NCBI GenBank assembly: GCA_017654935.2
Contig: CM065693.1
Location: 21,838,008 to 21,902,007, forward strand
DNA: 64,000 nucleotides
DNA from: Phymorhynchus buccinoides
Taxonomy: Eukaryota; Mollusca; Gastropoda; Neogastropoda; Raphitomidae
Direction of reading: 5' to 3'
A program made the position numbers and the translations under genes. Under the pieces are notes generated by a model. That model saw only the letters and a program-made list of their open reading frames with translations. It was not told the DNA's origin and searched no databases. Shown piece by piece: positions 15,532 to 27,140 of the stretch (positions are counted from its first letter, which is position 1; the number at the start of each line of letters is the position of its first letter).

Positions 15532-15785
15532 GTGCAGAGCTTCTTCAGAGGCTGGCTGTGCCGCCGGCGCTGGAAACAGATCGTGGAGCTGTACATCCGG
15601 TCCCCGCACGCGGAGAGCATGCGCAAGCGCAACTCCATCGTGTTCTCCATGGTGGAGTGCGAGGAGGAATACAACCGCCAGCTGTCCTGCCTCGTCACCT
15701 GCTTCCTCAGGCCACTCCGCATGGCCGCCAGCTCCAAGAAGCCCCCTGTCACCCACGAGGACGTCAACTCCATCTTCCTCAACAG
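15532..15785 (+). CDS. RasGRF: RasGRF-like exon D: IQ motif and first helices of the DH (RhoGEF) domain
   Basis: The 254-nt exon starts after CCACCCACAG in phase 0 and ends AACAG|GTCAGG in phase 2. Codons 1-11 form an IQ motif, [11 protein letters not shown], the calmodulin-binding site known in RASGRF proteins. A basic stretch and [14 protein letters not shown] follow, then [17 protein letters not shown], the conserved first helix (CR1) of the Dbl-homology domain. [20 protein letters not shown] and IFLN complete the exon and match the family closely. Both edges of the exon are duplicated: its acceptor side in a 104-bp array at 14861-15531 and its donor side three times at 15858-16338. The real copy is the only one that is complete and free of stops. 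Confidence 0.95.
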
Positions 15786-15857
15786 GTCAGGGTGTGGTTG
15801 GGTGTGGAGTGCATATGGGCGTGGATGGGGTGGGTGGGTAGATGTTTGTGTGTCCTG

Positions 15858-16338
15858 GTCATCTGCTTTCTCAGGCTCCTGCAACAGGCCACCAGCTCTA
15901 AGAAGCCCCCCCCCCCCCCCCCCCCCCCCCAACCCCCCACCCCACGTCACCCACGAAGACGTCAACTCCATTTTTGTCAACAGGTCAGGGTGGTGGGTGT
16001 GGATTGTCGGTAGGTAGATGGGTAAGTATTGTGTGTCTTCATCACAAGCTTCCTCAGGCCCTTACGCATGACCGCCAGCTCCTAGAAACACCCCATGCCC
16101 CAACGAAGACGTCAACGCCATCTTCCTCAACAGGTCAGGGTGGTAGGTGTGGGTGTGGGTGAGGCATAGGTGTGTCGATGGGTAAGTGGTTGGCTAGGTG
16201 AGTTAGTGGCTGTCGATTGTTGATGAGTAGCATGTGTATATCCTCGTCACCATCTTCCGCAGGCCTCTGCATACGGCCGCCATCTCCTAGAACCCCCCCG
16301 TCACCCAACGAGGACGTCAACTCCTTTTTCCTCAACAG
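15858..16338 (+). repeat. Three decayed copies of the exon D 3' end plus donor
   Basis: After exon D, the end of the exon (TTCCTCAGGCC... to GACGTCAACTCC...CAACAG|GT) recurs with donors at 15983/15984, 16133/16134 and 16338/16339. The spacers also resemble each other (GGTGGGTGTGGATTGTGGGT). The first copy has a poly-C run in place of the Pro-Val-Thr part; the second and third have TAG where the exon has AAG. They are therefore diverged, probably unused, duplicates of the exon's donor side. Confidence 0.88.
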
Positions 16339-16497
16339 GTGAGGGTGGTGGGTGTGGATTGTGGGTGGGTGGGTTGCCAAATGTTAATATATGCCGTAGG
16401 GTTTATTACAGAATGTAGATAACAGTGCAAAATGGGGAACCCTAATAACCACATTGTATTGACAGCGTGTGTTTGTTGTGTGTTTTGTTCCACGCAG

Positions 16498-16577
16498 TGA
16501 GACGTTGCTGTTCCTGCACCAGATCTTCCTGAAGGGGTTGTCTGCCCGCCTGGAGAACTGGCCCACACTGGTCCTCG
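16498..16577 (+). CDS. RasGRF: RasGRF-like exon E: DH domain helix segment
   Basis: The 80-nt exon (one base, 26 codons, one base) lies between TTCCACGCAG and GTGAGGCA. With AG from exon D it begins with serine and reads ETLLFLHQIFLKGLSARLEN, then WPTLVL. The vertebrate family has an equivalent ETIMFLHQIF-GLKAR--WPTLVL segment in the DH domain. The last base joins GC of the exon at 18016 to make glycine. The donor is followed about 140 bases later by a long CT tract. Confidence 0.93.
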
Positions 16578-16710
16578 GTGAGGCATCAGTTCTATCCATG
16601 ACTCCATTTTTCTCTGTCTGTCTGTGCGTTTGTCTCACTGTTTGTTTCTCCTTCTCTCTCATCATCTCTGTCTGTCAACTTCTCTCTCCCTCTCTTTTCT
16701 TCTATCTATC

Positions 16711-16716
<6 letters not shown>

Positions 16717-16809
<93 letters not shown>

Positions 16810-16811
16810 CC

Positions 16812-16872
<61 letters not shown>

Positions 16873-16880
16873 TCCATCTC
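16717..16880 (+). repeat. (CT)n tract after exon E
   Basis: CT repeat with one short interruption near 16801-16815. The copy at 59320-59495 is much more irregular, showing poorer sequence quality there. Confidence 0.9.
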
Positions 16881-17612
16881 TCTGTCATTTGCCCTCCCTC
16901 CCTCCCTCATTTCTGTATACAAGTGTTTACTGGAAGTGGGGGTAGAGAGTAAGCAGGAAATCTAGTTATTATAAATCCGTTTAATAATAATAATAATGAT
17001 GATTATGAATGTTTCTGAAGCTCTTTAATATTTTTGTAAGAGGTCAATATATGTAAATACTAGTAACATACAAATGAATAAGCCCTACACACATTAAATG
17101 AAACACAACAATCGATCAAGAATCATAGCAAACGTTCAGAAAACCAAAATGAATTTAACACAGTCATGAGCACAAAGCATTGCACATAAACACGAAATAC
17201 ATATGAATAAGCATAAACACGGAAATCAGAAATGAATATCATAATAGGTGTTAAACAAACAATGTGCATTAACCACACGACATCGAATGGTGTGCCCTCC
17301 TTCTGCTTTGTACATTCATTAATTATCCTGCCAGATAGAGTCTGGAACTCCAAATGGAAGGTGGAATGCTTCCGGGTCTGCTGTCTGTCTGTCTGTCTGT
17401 CTGTCTAAAGTAGCTTTTCTCCCAAACTAACGGATGGATTTCGATTAAGCTTGGTGGAGGTGTACACACCCTATTCTCGAAGGTTCACATGTCAACTGTC
17501 ATAGCCATGCTGATCGTTATATATTTTCTAAAGATATTTTAGGCAATGATAAAGTCGTGAAACCCAGTGAGCTGTAGGGGATCCAGTGAATTCCCTTTCC
17601 TCCTCGGTGCTT

Positions 17613-17945
17613 AATTTTATGAAGTTCTACGAAAGCTTAAGTGGGAAACTAAACGTTGTTGCTTTCTAAATTCAGTAAATCGGCTTACTAAACGTTGTTG
17701 CTTTGTAAATTCAGTAAATCGGCTTACTAATACGTTGTTGCTTTCTAAATTCAGTAAATCGGCTTACTAAACGTTGTTGCTTTGTAAATTCAGTAAATCG
17801 GTTTACTAAACGTTGTTGCTTTCTAAATTCAGTAAATCGGCTTACTAAACGTTGTTGCTTTCTAAATTCAGTAAATCGGCTTACTGAATTTAGAAAGTAG
17901 CAACGTTTAGTTTCCCACTTAAGCTTTTAGTAGAACTTCATAAAA
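17613..17945. mobile_element. MITE with internal 39-bp tandem units, next to exon F
   Basis: Ends ATTTTATGAAGTTCTAC...GCTTAAGTGGGAAACTAAAC and their reverse complement give inverted repeats of about 65 bases. Between them are about six units of AACGTTGTTGCTTTCTAAAT plus TCAGTAAATCGGCTTACT. The right end is 70 bases from the exon F acceptor. Copies lie in the redundant blocks (54515-54850 and 60236-60574), with different unit detail. Confidence 0.85.
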
Positions 17946-18015
17946 TGAAGGGCAGCTGTCCACTGGTTCGCGCGTTGAACACTGTGGTGCAATGCGCATT
18001 ATGGACCTTGCCCAG

Positions 18016-18209
18016 GCGACCTGTTCGACATGCTGCTGCCCATGCTGAGCATCTACCAGGAGTACGTGCGCAACCACCACTACAGCCTGCAGGTGCTGGC
18101 CGAGTACAAGCAGAAGCACGAGTTCAACGCTCTGCTCAAGCGATACGAGGAGAAACCCGCCTGCGAGGGCCGCTCCCTGGAGACCTTCCTCACCTACCCT
18201 ATGCATCAG
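18016..18209 (+). CDS. RasGRF: RasGRF-like exon F: DH domain core
   Basis: The 194-nt exon follows CCTTGCCCAG and ends CATCAG|GTGGGTAC in phase 0. It encodes [20 protein letters not shown], then [13 protein letters not shown] and a variable helix, then [16 protein letters not shown]. The last part starts the conserved DH region CR3, which is finished by [12 protein letters not shown] in the exon at 37678. An internal CAG|GTGCTG at 18090-18098 falls in phase 0, and its sequence position equals the start of the paralogous exon at 28566, so an alternative donor there would give an in-frame swap. A 330-bp terminal-inverted-repeat element ends only 70 bases upstream. Confidence 0.95.
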
Positions 18210-18251
18210 GTGGGTACCGTGGGTGGGGCGGGAAGGGTTTGGGGTATTGAT

Positions 18252-18375
18252 GAGGAGGGGAGAGAGAGAGAGAGGGGGGGAGAGAGAGAGAGCGAGAGAG
18301 TGTGTGTGAAGGGTGACATGAATTCACGAAAGCCTGAAGTTTAAAAAAAAAAATTCATACTATATATATATCCCC

Positions 18376-18408
<33 letters not shown>

Positions 18409-18414
18409 ACACAC

Positions 18415-18449
<35 letters not shown>

Positions 18450-18455
18450 CACACA

Positions 18456-18503
<48 letters not shown>

Positions 18504-18695
18504 AAAGGTGTGTTGTTTCTTTTGCCTATTTCATTCCCAAAAAAAATGTTTGCTGTTGTTCAAAGAAACAATATTTATTCCCGATCAAACAAACCAGTGA
18601 TGTGGTCAATTGGTATTGTAGCTGCGTTGATGCTCATTTGCTTTGTGCAAAGCAAAGTATTTTTAACAAACATTTTTTTCTACAAACATGTACCT

Positions 18696-18782
<87 letters not shown>

Positions 18783-18813
18783 CGGTGGGGGGGGGAGGGG
18801 AGGGGGGGGGGGA
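18252..18813 (+). repeat. GA, CA and poly-G tracts after exon F
   Basis: GA-rich 18258-18300, CT/CA 18375-18501, and poly-G of about 115 bases with few interruptions at 18698-18813. The counterparts at 53725-53760 and 61340-61390 are far shorter or interrupted, so the true tract length is uncertain. Confidence 0.9.
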
Positions 18814-21800
18814 GTTTGTAACTAGATAATCACACTGCGAAATAGAATTATCCCCTTTCATACTTTGTTGTTTACTAACTTTAAAAAAAACCTGTTATTG
18901 TTCTTTATAGCTCTGTATGTGCTTGTTGCTTTGTACCTGATTATTTACTGACGTGTTGCTGTGTGTGTTTGTTTTTTTAAGACTGGGAATGTTTTGTTTG
19001 CCACTCAGACAAATCGTGCATTTCAAGCTGGGGCAATATTTATGTTTGCAGTGTCTGAGGTTATGTTATATCTCTTTATATATTTGTAATGTTTTTCTTC
19101 GAGTTTGTTGCCTGTGTTTCTGTCTCTGGCTGATTGTTTTATATATTTCTGATTGTTTGTGTCTTGAATGCTCAATTGATAAAATATTTTATTATTTGTT
19201 AAATGTCTTGCATTGCTGGGTTTTTTTTTCTTATTCGTATTCTATGGATTTTTTGATTCACCATATATAGTAAGATTTTTTTTAATTGCAAAGCATTGTG
19301 GGTGGGGGTTGTTGCTGTTGTTATTATGTTTTCTATGGACGTTTTTTTCCTAGGCCTGCAACCTCGTTTTTAGCTCTTTGTTTTTGCTAACTTAAAAATG
19401 TGCAAGACAACAACAACAATATTGTGGATTAAAGCTAAGGCCGACTTAGTCTCTCGGTTTTGAACGAGAGACGTTTCCGTCTATCAGAAATATCGCTCAA
19501 AATTGGGGAAAATTCAACCCTCGATGCCAAGCTTTGCCGTGGCATGCGTTTAGCCAACATGGATGTAAGAATGATAAATGGCGTTTCTGTTTTCCTGTTC
19601 AGTATGTATTGAGTTGGCCATTGCAAATTCATTTACCTCTGGACCATAATGATGCGCTGTTATTAGTTGTGCCACGATTATGTGTACGTTTAACCTAGAC
19701 AAAGGCGAACCAAAGATGGAATAGACACAAACGCGAAAGCCGGGAGTAGAGCCTAGAGTTGTCTGTCACGATCGGAGCAGAACTTAAGCAATATTTATTT
19801 TTTACTGTAGATGTAGACCAGTCTGTCATTTCCTATTGCGACTGCTAGATAGCAGAGGGCGAGGCTGCTGTTCTGGGTAGCCATGTTAGACTTTAGTTAA
19901 AGTATTTGCCCAGGGTATTACCCCTCTCTCTCGTCCCAAAGCATTTGAGGACAGCTGGCATTGAGGGAAGGTCCCCAAAAGTCAAGCAACCCCTTTGGCT
20001 GCCGCACCAAGAGCCAATGCAGAGGACCCCTGGTTTGAGAGTGCTGGTCTTCCACGAAGGACTTGGCTGCACCCTGGGAAATAACTAATTCATTACTGTA
20101 GAAAAGCATCCATTGTGCAGCCTCGCCTTTTTTGATTGGCATTAATTAACTCAGCTTTCTGGTTCTCTGATGACTCTGTTGTCGTTGGTTTGATTTCTTG
20201 TGTGTTATTTTATTTCGGGGGCGATAAAACATATAACGACCAACCAGGTGAGTATATGAGAAGTACCCGAGGCCCATCTGTTCCCCTGTGAGGCCGTGCA
20301 TGCTGTCATGGGCCTCCCTGGTGTTGTGTAAGAGTAGGGGGGCGGGGGAGGGTGTTTGTGATGTGCAAAAGGATAGGAGGGAGGGGGCTGTGGCATGGCG
20401 CCGCATTGTGGCTTTGTTGTGTGCTGTGCTGGCGACAATGTCTCGTGCTGCTACGTTGCAGTGATGGTCATTGTGATGACTTTGGTTTCTGTGATGACTT
20501 CCAGACTTTCAGTATCGGGATAAATGATTGGTTGCTGATACCATTCTTGTGAATGAATCGCTGTTGACAGGACTGTAAGCGACTAACGAACTAACTGTGA
20601 ATGAAAAGGGTGGGAAGGACAATTTACCTTACTTGTAATGTTTGATCTACCAGTTTTGAGACGTTAGTTGATTTGTTTTCATTATAATTATTGTGATTAG
20701 TTTTTCGATATATGATAATGGTCTTGATGTGATGGCAGTTAAAACAAATGAAAGAATGTCCACACTTTGTATGTGATAGGACAAGTTTAAACAGTTAACA
20801 GAAAGAGAAAGAGAAAAAAAAACCCATTACATTGTGTTGTTTGGTTTTAAGGTGTGAGAATCTTTGCTAAGTACAGTTGCATGTGGAGTAATTCTCAATC
20901 AATATCTATACTATTCGTAGAATACTTCTTTGGGTCAGCTGTAAAGCAAAATATCACGAACTACTGTATTAGGACATCTGATTAAGATAGGGTTCATACT
21001 GTTGTTGATTGCAGTGTCCATTCATGTCCTGCTATAGACCTTGTATTTGAGAAATATCTACAACTTGTATCTTTTATAAAAAGTTTTATTTTTTATTTTT
21101 CACACTTTTAGCAAAAAAAAGGAATAAATGTGAAATTTTCAGTAAGAAACAAGAGTAAGTGAAACGTTCAAAAAGCTTGTTGCAACGATGATACCGTTTT
21201 CCAGAGTTTGAAAATACGAGGCTTGATCATGATGATGTAATGTTTGTATTTGAGACTAGCGAGACTAGCGCAGGGTGGTGAAGGGTGGGTGTGTTCTCGC
21301 TTGTGCCTGTGCTTGTGCCGTGGTGAGTGCTTGAGAATGCCTACTGCTGTTGCATTGTGCACGGGTCAATGTTTAATTATGTAAATGGAGGAAAATTAGT
21401 GTTAAATATAGCAAACGATAGAGGATGAAGTACTCAATCTGCAATAAGAAAGGTAAGACTGACAAAAATGGAAATAACTGAGAAATGGAGGAGGGGGGGG
21501 GGGCACATCTTTACCTTTACCAAATATTTTTATACTTACTCGGATTAATGAATATTTTAATATCCCATCCTAAAAATATTGGAAGACAAAACGTTTGTTA
21601 TTGGTACATGACTGTAGTCTCTAGAAGAAGAAAACAATTGAATTAATGTTCTTTCTTTTCTTGTCTTGCGCATTGTAAGGGCTCGTGTTTATAAACGAGT
21701 CCTCGTGTTCTTTGAGGGGATATGCACGCGCGTTTGCGCATGCGTGAACACTTTTCCTGGTTGTTAAGACTCTGCTGCAGCCCAAATAATGTGTCAGAAT

Positions 21801-24421
21801 GGTTGGGCATTTCTAACAGTCGACGTCATGAAAATATTCTGAATATGAATGGCCTTAACTCTTCGACGATTTCTGTAATGTTTTAGTAGTCTTATAATCT
21901 TATTGACTTTGATTAGCTATTATCACTACTGCAACAACCAAATAATGTTTGTAGACTGCAGCAAACATGATCTCACATTGAGTTGCGTATAAGAGGATAT
22001 AGGCCTACTTTGATGCAGTGTATGTCACCAGAAAGCCAGGCATACATAATTATTTTCTTATTCTTAATGCTGGAATATATGAGAAAAATATCAGCGTATA
22101 CACGTAGTGGAAATAACCCAAACCTAGCAATTGTACACGAATGTTCAGGAATCGAGGGGAAAGGCAGGCTTTCGCCACTGAATGAATTAAAGTTAACTTA
22201 TTGTTTGCCCAATAACTACTTCCAAATACGTATGTTTAATTTTAAGGTTATGATATCCGTTGTTTGATCAGTTATATTGATATTATAAGCAAGGTTTTGG
22301 CGTAACCGCATGATGCTTCTTCGTAGCTTTAAATACGCTTTTTTGCTTATGGTGTTTGTGTGCTTATAACTAACCAAGGTTGTTTGTAACTGTGATCGAT
22401 TAACACCTCTCGTGTGGGTATAAATGGGGATATGTTTGTACATCGAGTACATCAAAACGTCATCAGCCTAATTTGTTAAAGAAAACAGCTGGGACTGATC
22501 CAGTGGGTTTGAAATTACTCATAGAGTCACCTCTGTAATTTCTTAACAATGAGATCATACACATTTGTTATGCTTGTGTGAACGCGTGTAATGTGTGTGT
22601 ATGGGGAAACCCGGGTTGTCTCGTATTGTTAATGTAGTTTGTTTTTGATAAATTAATAGCGTTTCAGTTCTGTTCGAAACCATGGGAGGTATGTGGTTTA
22701 GCATCTCGTGTACGGACCATGGCTTTTAGAGAGTTAGTAGTAGCTCTTAAATGTTTGCGCTCTTCGCACTGGACCTTTAGATTAGAACGCTAGATGTCGT
22801 TCTAAAATGCTTTAAAGGTTCTCAATGCCCTGGATCTCACAAGATCTTGATGTCGACTGTCCTAACACTGTTTTGTTTCATGTCGTTTGATTGGAGTAGC
22901 GCACCGAAGGCTCTATGTGTTGTCAGTAATGATTGGATGGCGAGGTCTGTAGGTGATGTTTCCTTCAGGTGCTGTGACGACTGTACGCTGGATTCACTGG
23001 TTGTGCTTGTCCCTCTGTCTGTCCCTCTGTCTGTCTCTCTGTCTGGCTGGCTGGCTGGCACGACCAATGTGATCTTTAGGCCCAGGTGTTTGTTTTGGTT
23101 TTTCTCACATCTGTTTTTCCAAATGAATGTTTAGTTTAGAACCTTGCCCTCTCCGCCTTATTATAAGTTACCCCACCAAATGGCCTTCTGTTACGTTAGT
23201 TCAGCGGAGTTAACCCGATTGATTTATCTCTGTTATTGACGCACTTACATTGTACTTAGTTTTCCCACCCACTGACCCTTTAGATGTTTTGAAGTACATT
23301 GATTTTACTGTCATCAGCCAAATTCTCTTTCGTTCCGGTGAATATATTTTCACTACTACAAAAACATTCCACATACAACTCATCATTCCAGATGGCTGCA
23401 TCGAATCAAACATGCATCATCTGAAAAATCTTGTTTCTCATCGAGAACCCATCTCCTTTCTTCTGTTTTCACTTTTGTTCTTTTTCATTTTCTTTCTTGT
23501 AGTTTTTTTATTTATTGAAAAAATTGATTTCTTCTATGTGAATCTCTTCAAAGTAGTTTTGAGACAATGTACTCCTTACTGAGTCTTCGTTTCCATTTAC
23601 ATAGTCTTGTCATTTTCGATCTTTGTTTTCATTGGGGTTTTTTTCAATCTGTTTAGTGTGTAACCATTGTGTTATAAGTGTTACGTTATCATCGTCGCTA
23701 TTATCTCTTCGTAATTCATTTTATTTCAATAAGAAGCTCTGTCTTTCAGGGTTTTTTTGTATTTCATTTTTGTGCGGTTTCGTTGATTACGTTCAGTTTA
23801 ATGTTATTTATTCTCTTTTCCGCTTTTTATTTCCTCCATAAGTATCTCCGTTTCCAAAAGACTTTTATTCTCATTTTGCTCTTTTTTTCTTTAGTGTATT
23901 TGTTTCGGTTATACAGTGTATTATACATATCATAAAATTACACCCAAGTATGTTTATTTATCTCCCATAGTTGAGTTCTTTGTTTTTGTTGTCAGTCCTT
24001 GGTGCGTTCCCATTACTAATTTATTTCGAACATTATTCTGATTCTATTATATGTTTGTGGTGATGGCGAGTAATGTGTCCTCCCATATTCTTTGTTCCAC
24101 TGTGCATTCTCTCCCCAGAAGCATGTTTGCGATGCGTTGTAGCAACCTGCATTTTGTCCGTTTTGAATGCCAGATGTTGTGTTATGAACTTACATGATTG
24201 GTTTGTATTTTTATGTTCAGATATATTTTTATTTTGTGTGTTCGTTGGTGCCTTTGTGTTGTCAAATGCACTGGCAGTACTTGTGCATACAAATCTTAAT
24301 GCACGCGTTTATTATAATTATCTTCCTATTCCTCCTCCCCCACAAAACGTTTTGTCGTTTCGCTGGTTTGTGTGTTTAGGCCTATGTGCGTGCGCGTGCG
24401 TGTGTGTGTGTGTGTGCGTGC

Positions 24422-24492
<71 letters not shown>

Positions 24493-24562
24493 GTTTGTTT
24501 GTTTGTTTGTTTGTTTTGTTTGTTTGTTTGTTTGTTTGTGTGTGTGTGCGTGCGCGCGCGCG

Positions 24563-24650
<88 letters not shown>

Positions 24651-25090
24651 CTGAAATTCGCTTGGAACTTATGTGTCCACTGTGCTTTGCTTTATGTTAT
24701 GGAATAATGTTTTATACACACTTGCCTGTTCATTTGCTACTCTTTCACCCGCCCCCCACCCCCCCCCCCCCCCTGCCCCCCTGCCCCCTCCTCCTCTTAG
24801 ACCGTCCTTCCCAATTGTTTGCGTTTGAAGGAATATGGATTTTTTTGTGTGTCTAGTTTTTGGTTGTTTGGAGTGTTTGTTTTGTTTCAACACAAGGAAG
24901 ACAAAAATCAATGTACCCGAACTGAGGTTATTCCTTGCACAACATCAAAATAGTCCTCCACGTTTAAAAATCTTTGTCAGTTTTACAAACAACCAACAAA
25001 GTAGTGCAATAGAGAGAAATACAAATACATTTCAAATGTCTGAACGAATCTACATTAGTTCTTTACGTAACGCCCTCTAGCCCCTCTAAC
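18814..25090. other. Unique intron sequence after exon F
   Basis: AT-rich sequence without recognisable coding segments apart from the GT tract at 24392. Short open frames here have no domain-like composition. It is present again in reverse at 47441-53710, and its first part is repeated at 61395-64000. Confidence 0.65.
24392..24650 (+). repeat. GT microsatellite with GTTT and GC blocks
   Basis: Long GT repeat split by (TTTG)n at 24490-24539 and by GCGCGC near 24553. The reverse copy at 47871-48150 has different block lengths. Confidence 0.92.
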
Positions 25091-25640
25091 GTTTCGTCAA
25101 AACATTATACATTACCTTTTGAGTGCTGTTGCTAATACAAGACAAAGAAACAAAACAGCAGAACGTAACCTCCACAAAGTTAATGACCTGAAAATGGCTG
25201 TTTGCATTATATTATACATTACCGTTTGAGTGTTATTGTTGCTAATGCAAGGCAAAGAAACAAAACAGCAGAACGTAACCTCCACAAAGTTAATGACCTG
25301 AAAATGGCTGTTTGCATTATATTATACATAACCGTTTGAGTGTTATTGTTGCTAATGCAAGGCAAAGAAACAAACAGCAGAACGTAACCTCCACAAAGTT
25401 AATGACCTGAAAATGGCTGTTTGCATTATATTATACATAACCGTTTGAGTGTTATTGTTGCTAATACAAGCCAAAGAAACAAAACAGCAGAACGTAACCT
25501 CAGCAAAGTTAGACCTGAAAATGGCTGTTTGCATTATATTATACATAACCTTTTGAGTTTTATTGTTGCTAATGCAAGGCAAAGAAACAAACAGCAGAAC
25601 GTAACCTCAGCAAAGTTAACGACCTGAAAATGGCTGTTTG
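25091..25640 (+). repeat. 109-bp tandem repeat, about five copies
   Basis: The unit contains CAGCAGAACGTAACCTCCAC, GACCTGAAAATGGCTGTTTG and ACATAACCGTTTGAG. ACCGTTTGAG-type positions are near 25221, 25331, 25440 and 25548. There is no coding signal. It is copied in reverse at 46893-47440. Confidence 0.9.
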
Positions 25641-26267
25641 GCACTGAAATGGGCAGGAGCTGCTGAAGTCAACCATCCGAGGGCTATTTTCCAGAATGTA
25701 CTATCGACCTTCTTTTGTTCTGTTGTTATAATATGACTATTAATATAGTAAAACACAGCAGAATACTGTCGTTCTGACATAATTATACCCTTCAGAATTG
25801 CCCGTGCTGATCAGACTGAACACAACAAAAGTAAAAGTAAATAAACCTAAGCATTCAACAAGTTCAAACTTGATATGGAAATCTGCTCTGTTCTAGACGT
25901 CTATAATCGTCTGAGGATTCATGCATACATACAAAACCTGTAGACCAATGTCAGTTCATGACCCGTGGCTAAATACATCGTAAAGGACACATTTGAAACA
26001 GAAAAGATAGGAGCAAAATAAGGCGTTCAAGAACGACTTTTTAAATCATTCAAACTCCGTCTTCCTTTTTCCTCTTTATTTTTTCTTTTCTTCTTTTCTG
26101 GTCTTCTTCTTTCTTTTGAGCCTTTTTATTTTTGCCTACTAAGTCTGCATGCTTTTCCGTAGCTCGTGAATCAAATCAATACGCAAACTAGCAACAAACC
26201 AACAAAGTCTGTCATCTTATTGGTTTTCTGTCCATTTTTCCATTTTTACAAAGTGGAGACGTTTGCT

Positions 26268-26505
26268 TGGTTCAACGCTAGCCATTCCTCAGCTAAAATT
26301 TACCATTAAACTTACCCGGGTAGAGAAAAAATTTCGTCTGCAATATTGGGGATTCCTCTGTGACATGCATAAAACAGGGCCTCTCCTTACCTCCCAAAAT
26401 TAAGAACATAAGGTCATTGGATAACAGACCCTCGTTTGATGCCTTTCAGTGACATAGGTGTCAAATCATTGTGGTGCCAAGAGGCGACAGTGGCGATGAA
26501 AGTGT
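26268..26505 (-). mobile_element. Diverged second copy of the 4120-4363 MITE
   Basis: In reverse orientation this shares long matched stretches with the MITE: GCAATATTGGGGATTC, CTGTGACAT, AGTGACATAGGTGTCAAA and TGTGGTGC. The ends are decayed (AGTGGCGATGAAAGTG in place of TTGGCGGTGAAAGGG). An inverted-duplication counterpart lies at about 46025-46262. Confidence 0.75.
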
Positions 26506-26799
26506 CTACATTTATCATCTTTATTCCCTTACTATTTCTCTAATCTGCCAGAAACTTTCACAAAGTTTTTTTCAAATCGAAATCGGTCGTCAGGGATTTG
26601 CTAAACTTGCACCACAAACAATTATCGTCATCCACTTATTCCCATTCTGTGGCTACATTGCAGTGTTATGGCGTCTCGTTGTTACTGTTGTGACACGCGT
26701 TATGTCAGAAAAAGTAAAATGTTCTCATCTCTTGACAGGAGTCATTGTTCCAAAACAGTCAATTGCTCTTATTTGCGAACTCTCAGTCTGTTTTTCTCT

Positions 26800-27140
26800 T
26801 TCTTCTTCTTCTTCTTCTGCGTTCCCAGGCCATATGGCCATAATGGGTAAGGTACGTATGTGTCCTGTTTTCAGTTTTCACTGGTCTCCCCGCTGCGTAC
26901 AGCCAACACATTCCGATTTCGGAGGAGCTGAAAGGAGAACAAATATTTGGAAGATTTTTTGAAAAAAGGCAGGAGAATAGGCCAATAAGTCAGAAAGATA
27001 GTAGATGACAGAAAGCAAAGGAAAAAGGCAGAGTCAAAGAGAGTGGCAGATTAGAGGAAGTTACAAGCACAGAACTTCCAGAAGGTGACGGAACTATTTT
27101 TTACGAAAGACCCCCCGGTATTCCCACGGGGAGAGACTCG
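26800..27140 (-). mobile_element. SINE-like retroposon with (GAA)n tail
   Basis: On the minus strand it starts near CTCCCCGTGGGAATACCGGG, passes CTTCTGGAAGTTCTGTGCTT and TACCTTACCCATTATGGCC, and ends GGGAACGCAGAAGAAGAAG. A related copy is at 32100-32462, and an inverted-duplication copy is at about 45385-45735. Length of about 330 bases, a simple-repeat 3' tail and dispersed copies suggest a SINE; no tRNA-like promoter boxes were confirmed. Confidence 0.7.

Noticed and set aside
14872..16017. Open frame through the 104-bp array into exon D as an independent gene
   Set aside because: The coding-like part is exon D with clear splice sites; the upstream part is repeated intron. It is kept only as a possible in-frame exon extension.
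18634..18861. Gly- or Pro-rich small protein
   Set aside because: It is a poly-G tract read in frame; length differs between copies and there is no splice or start context.
22216..23067. Short open frames in the unique intron
   Set aside because: They are of chance length for this base composition, with no domain, no splice context and no RNA-gene structure.
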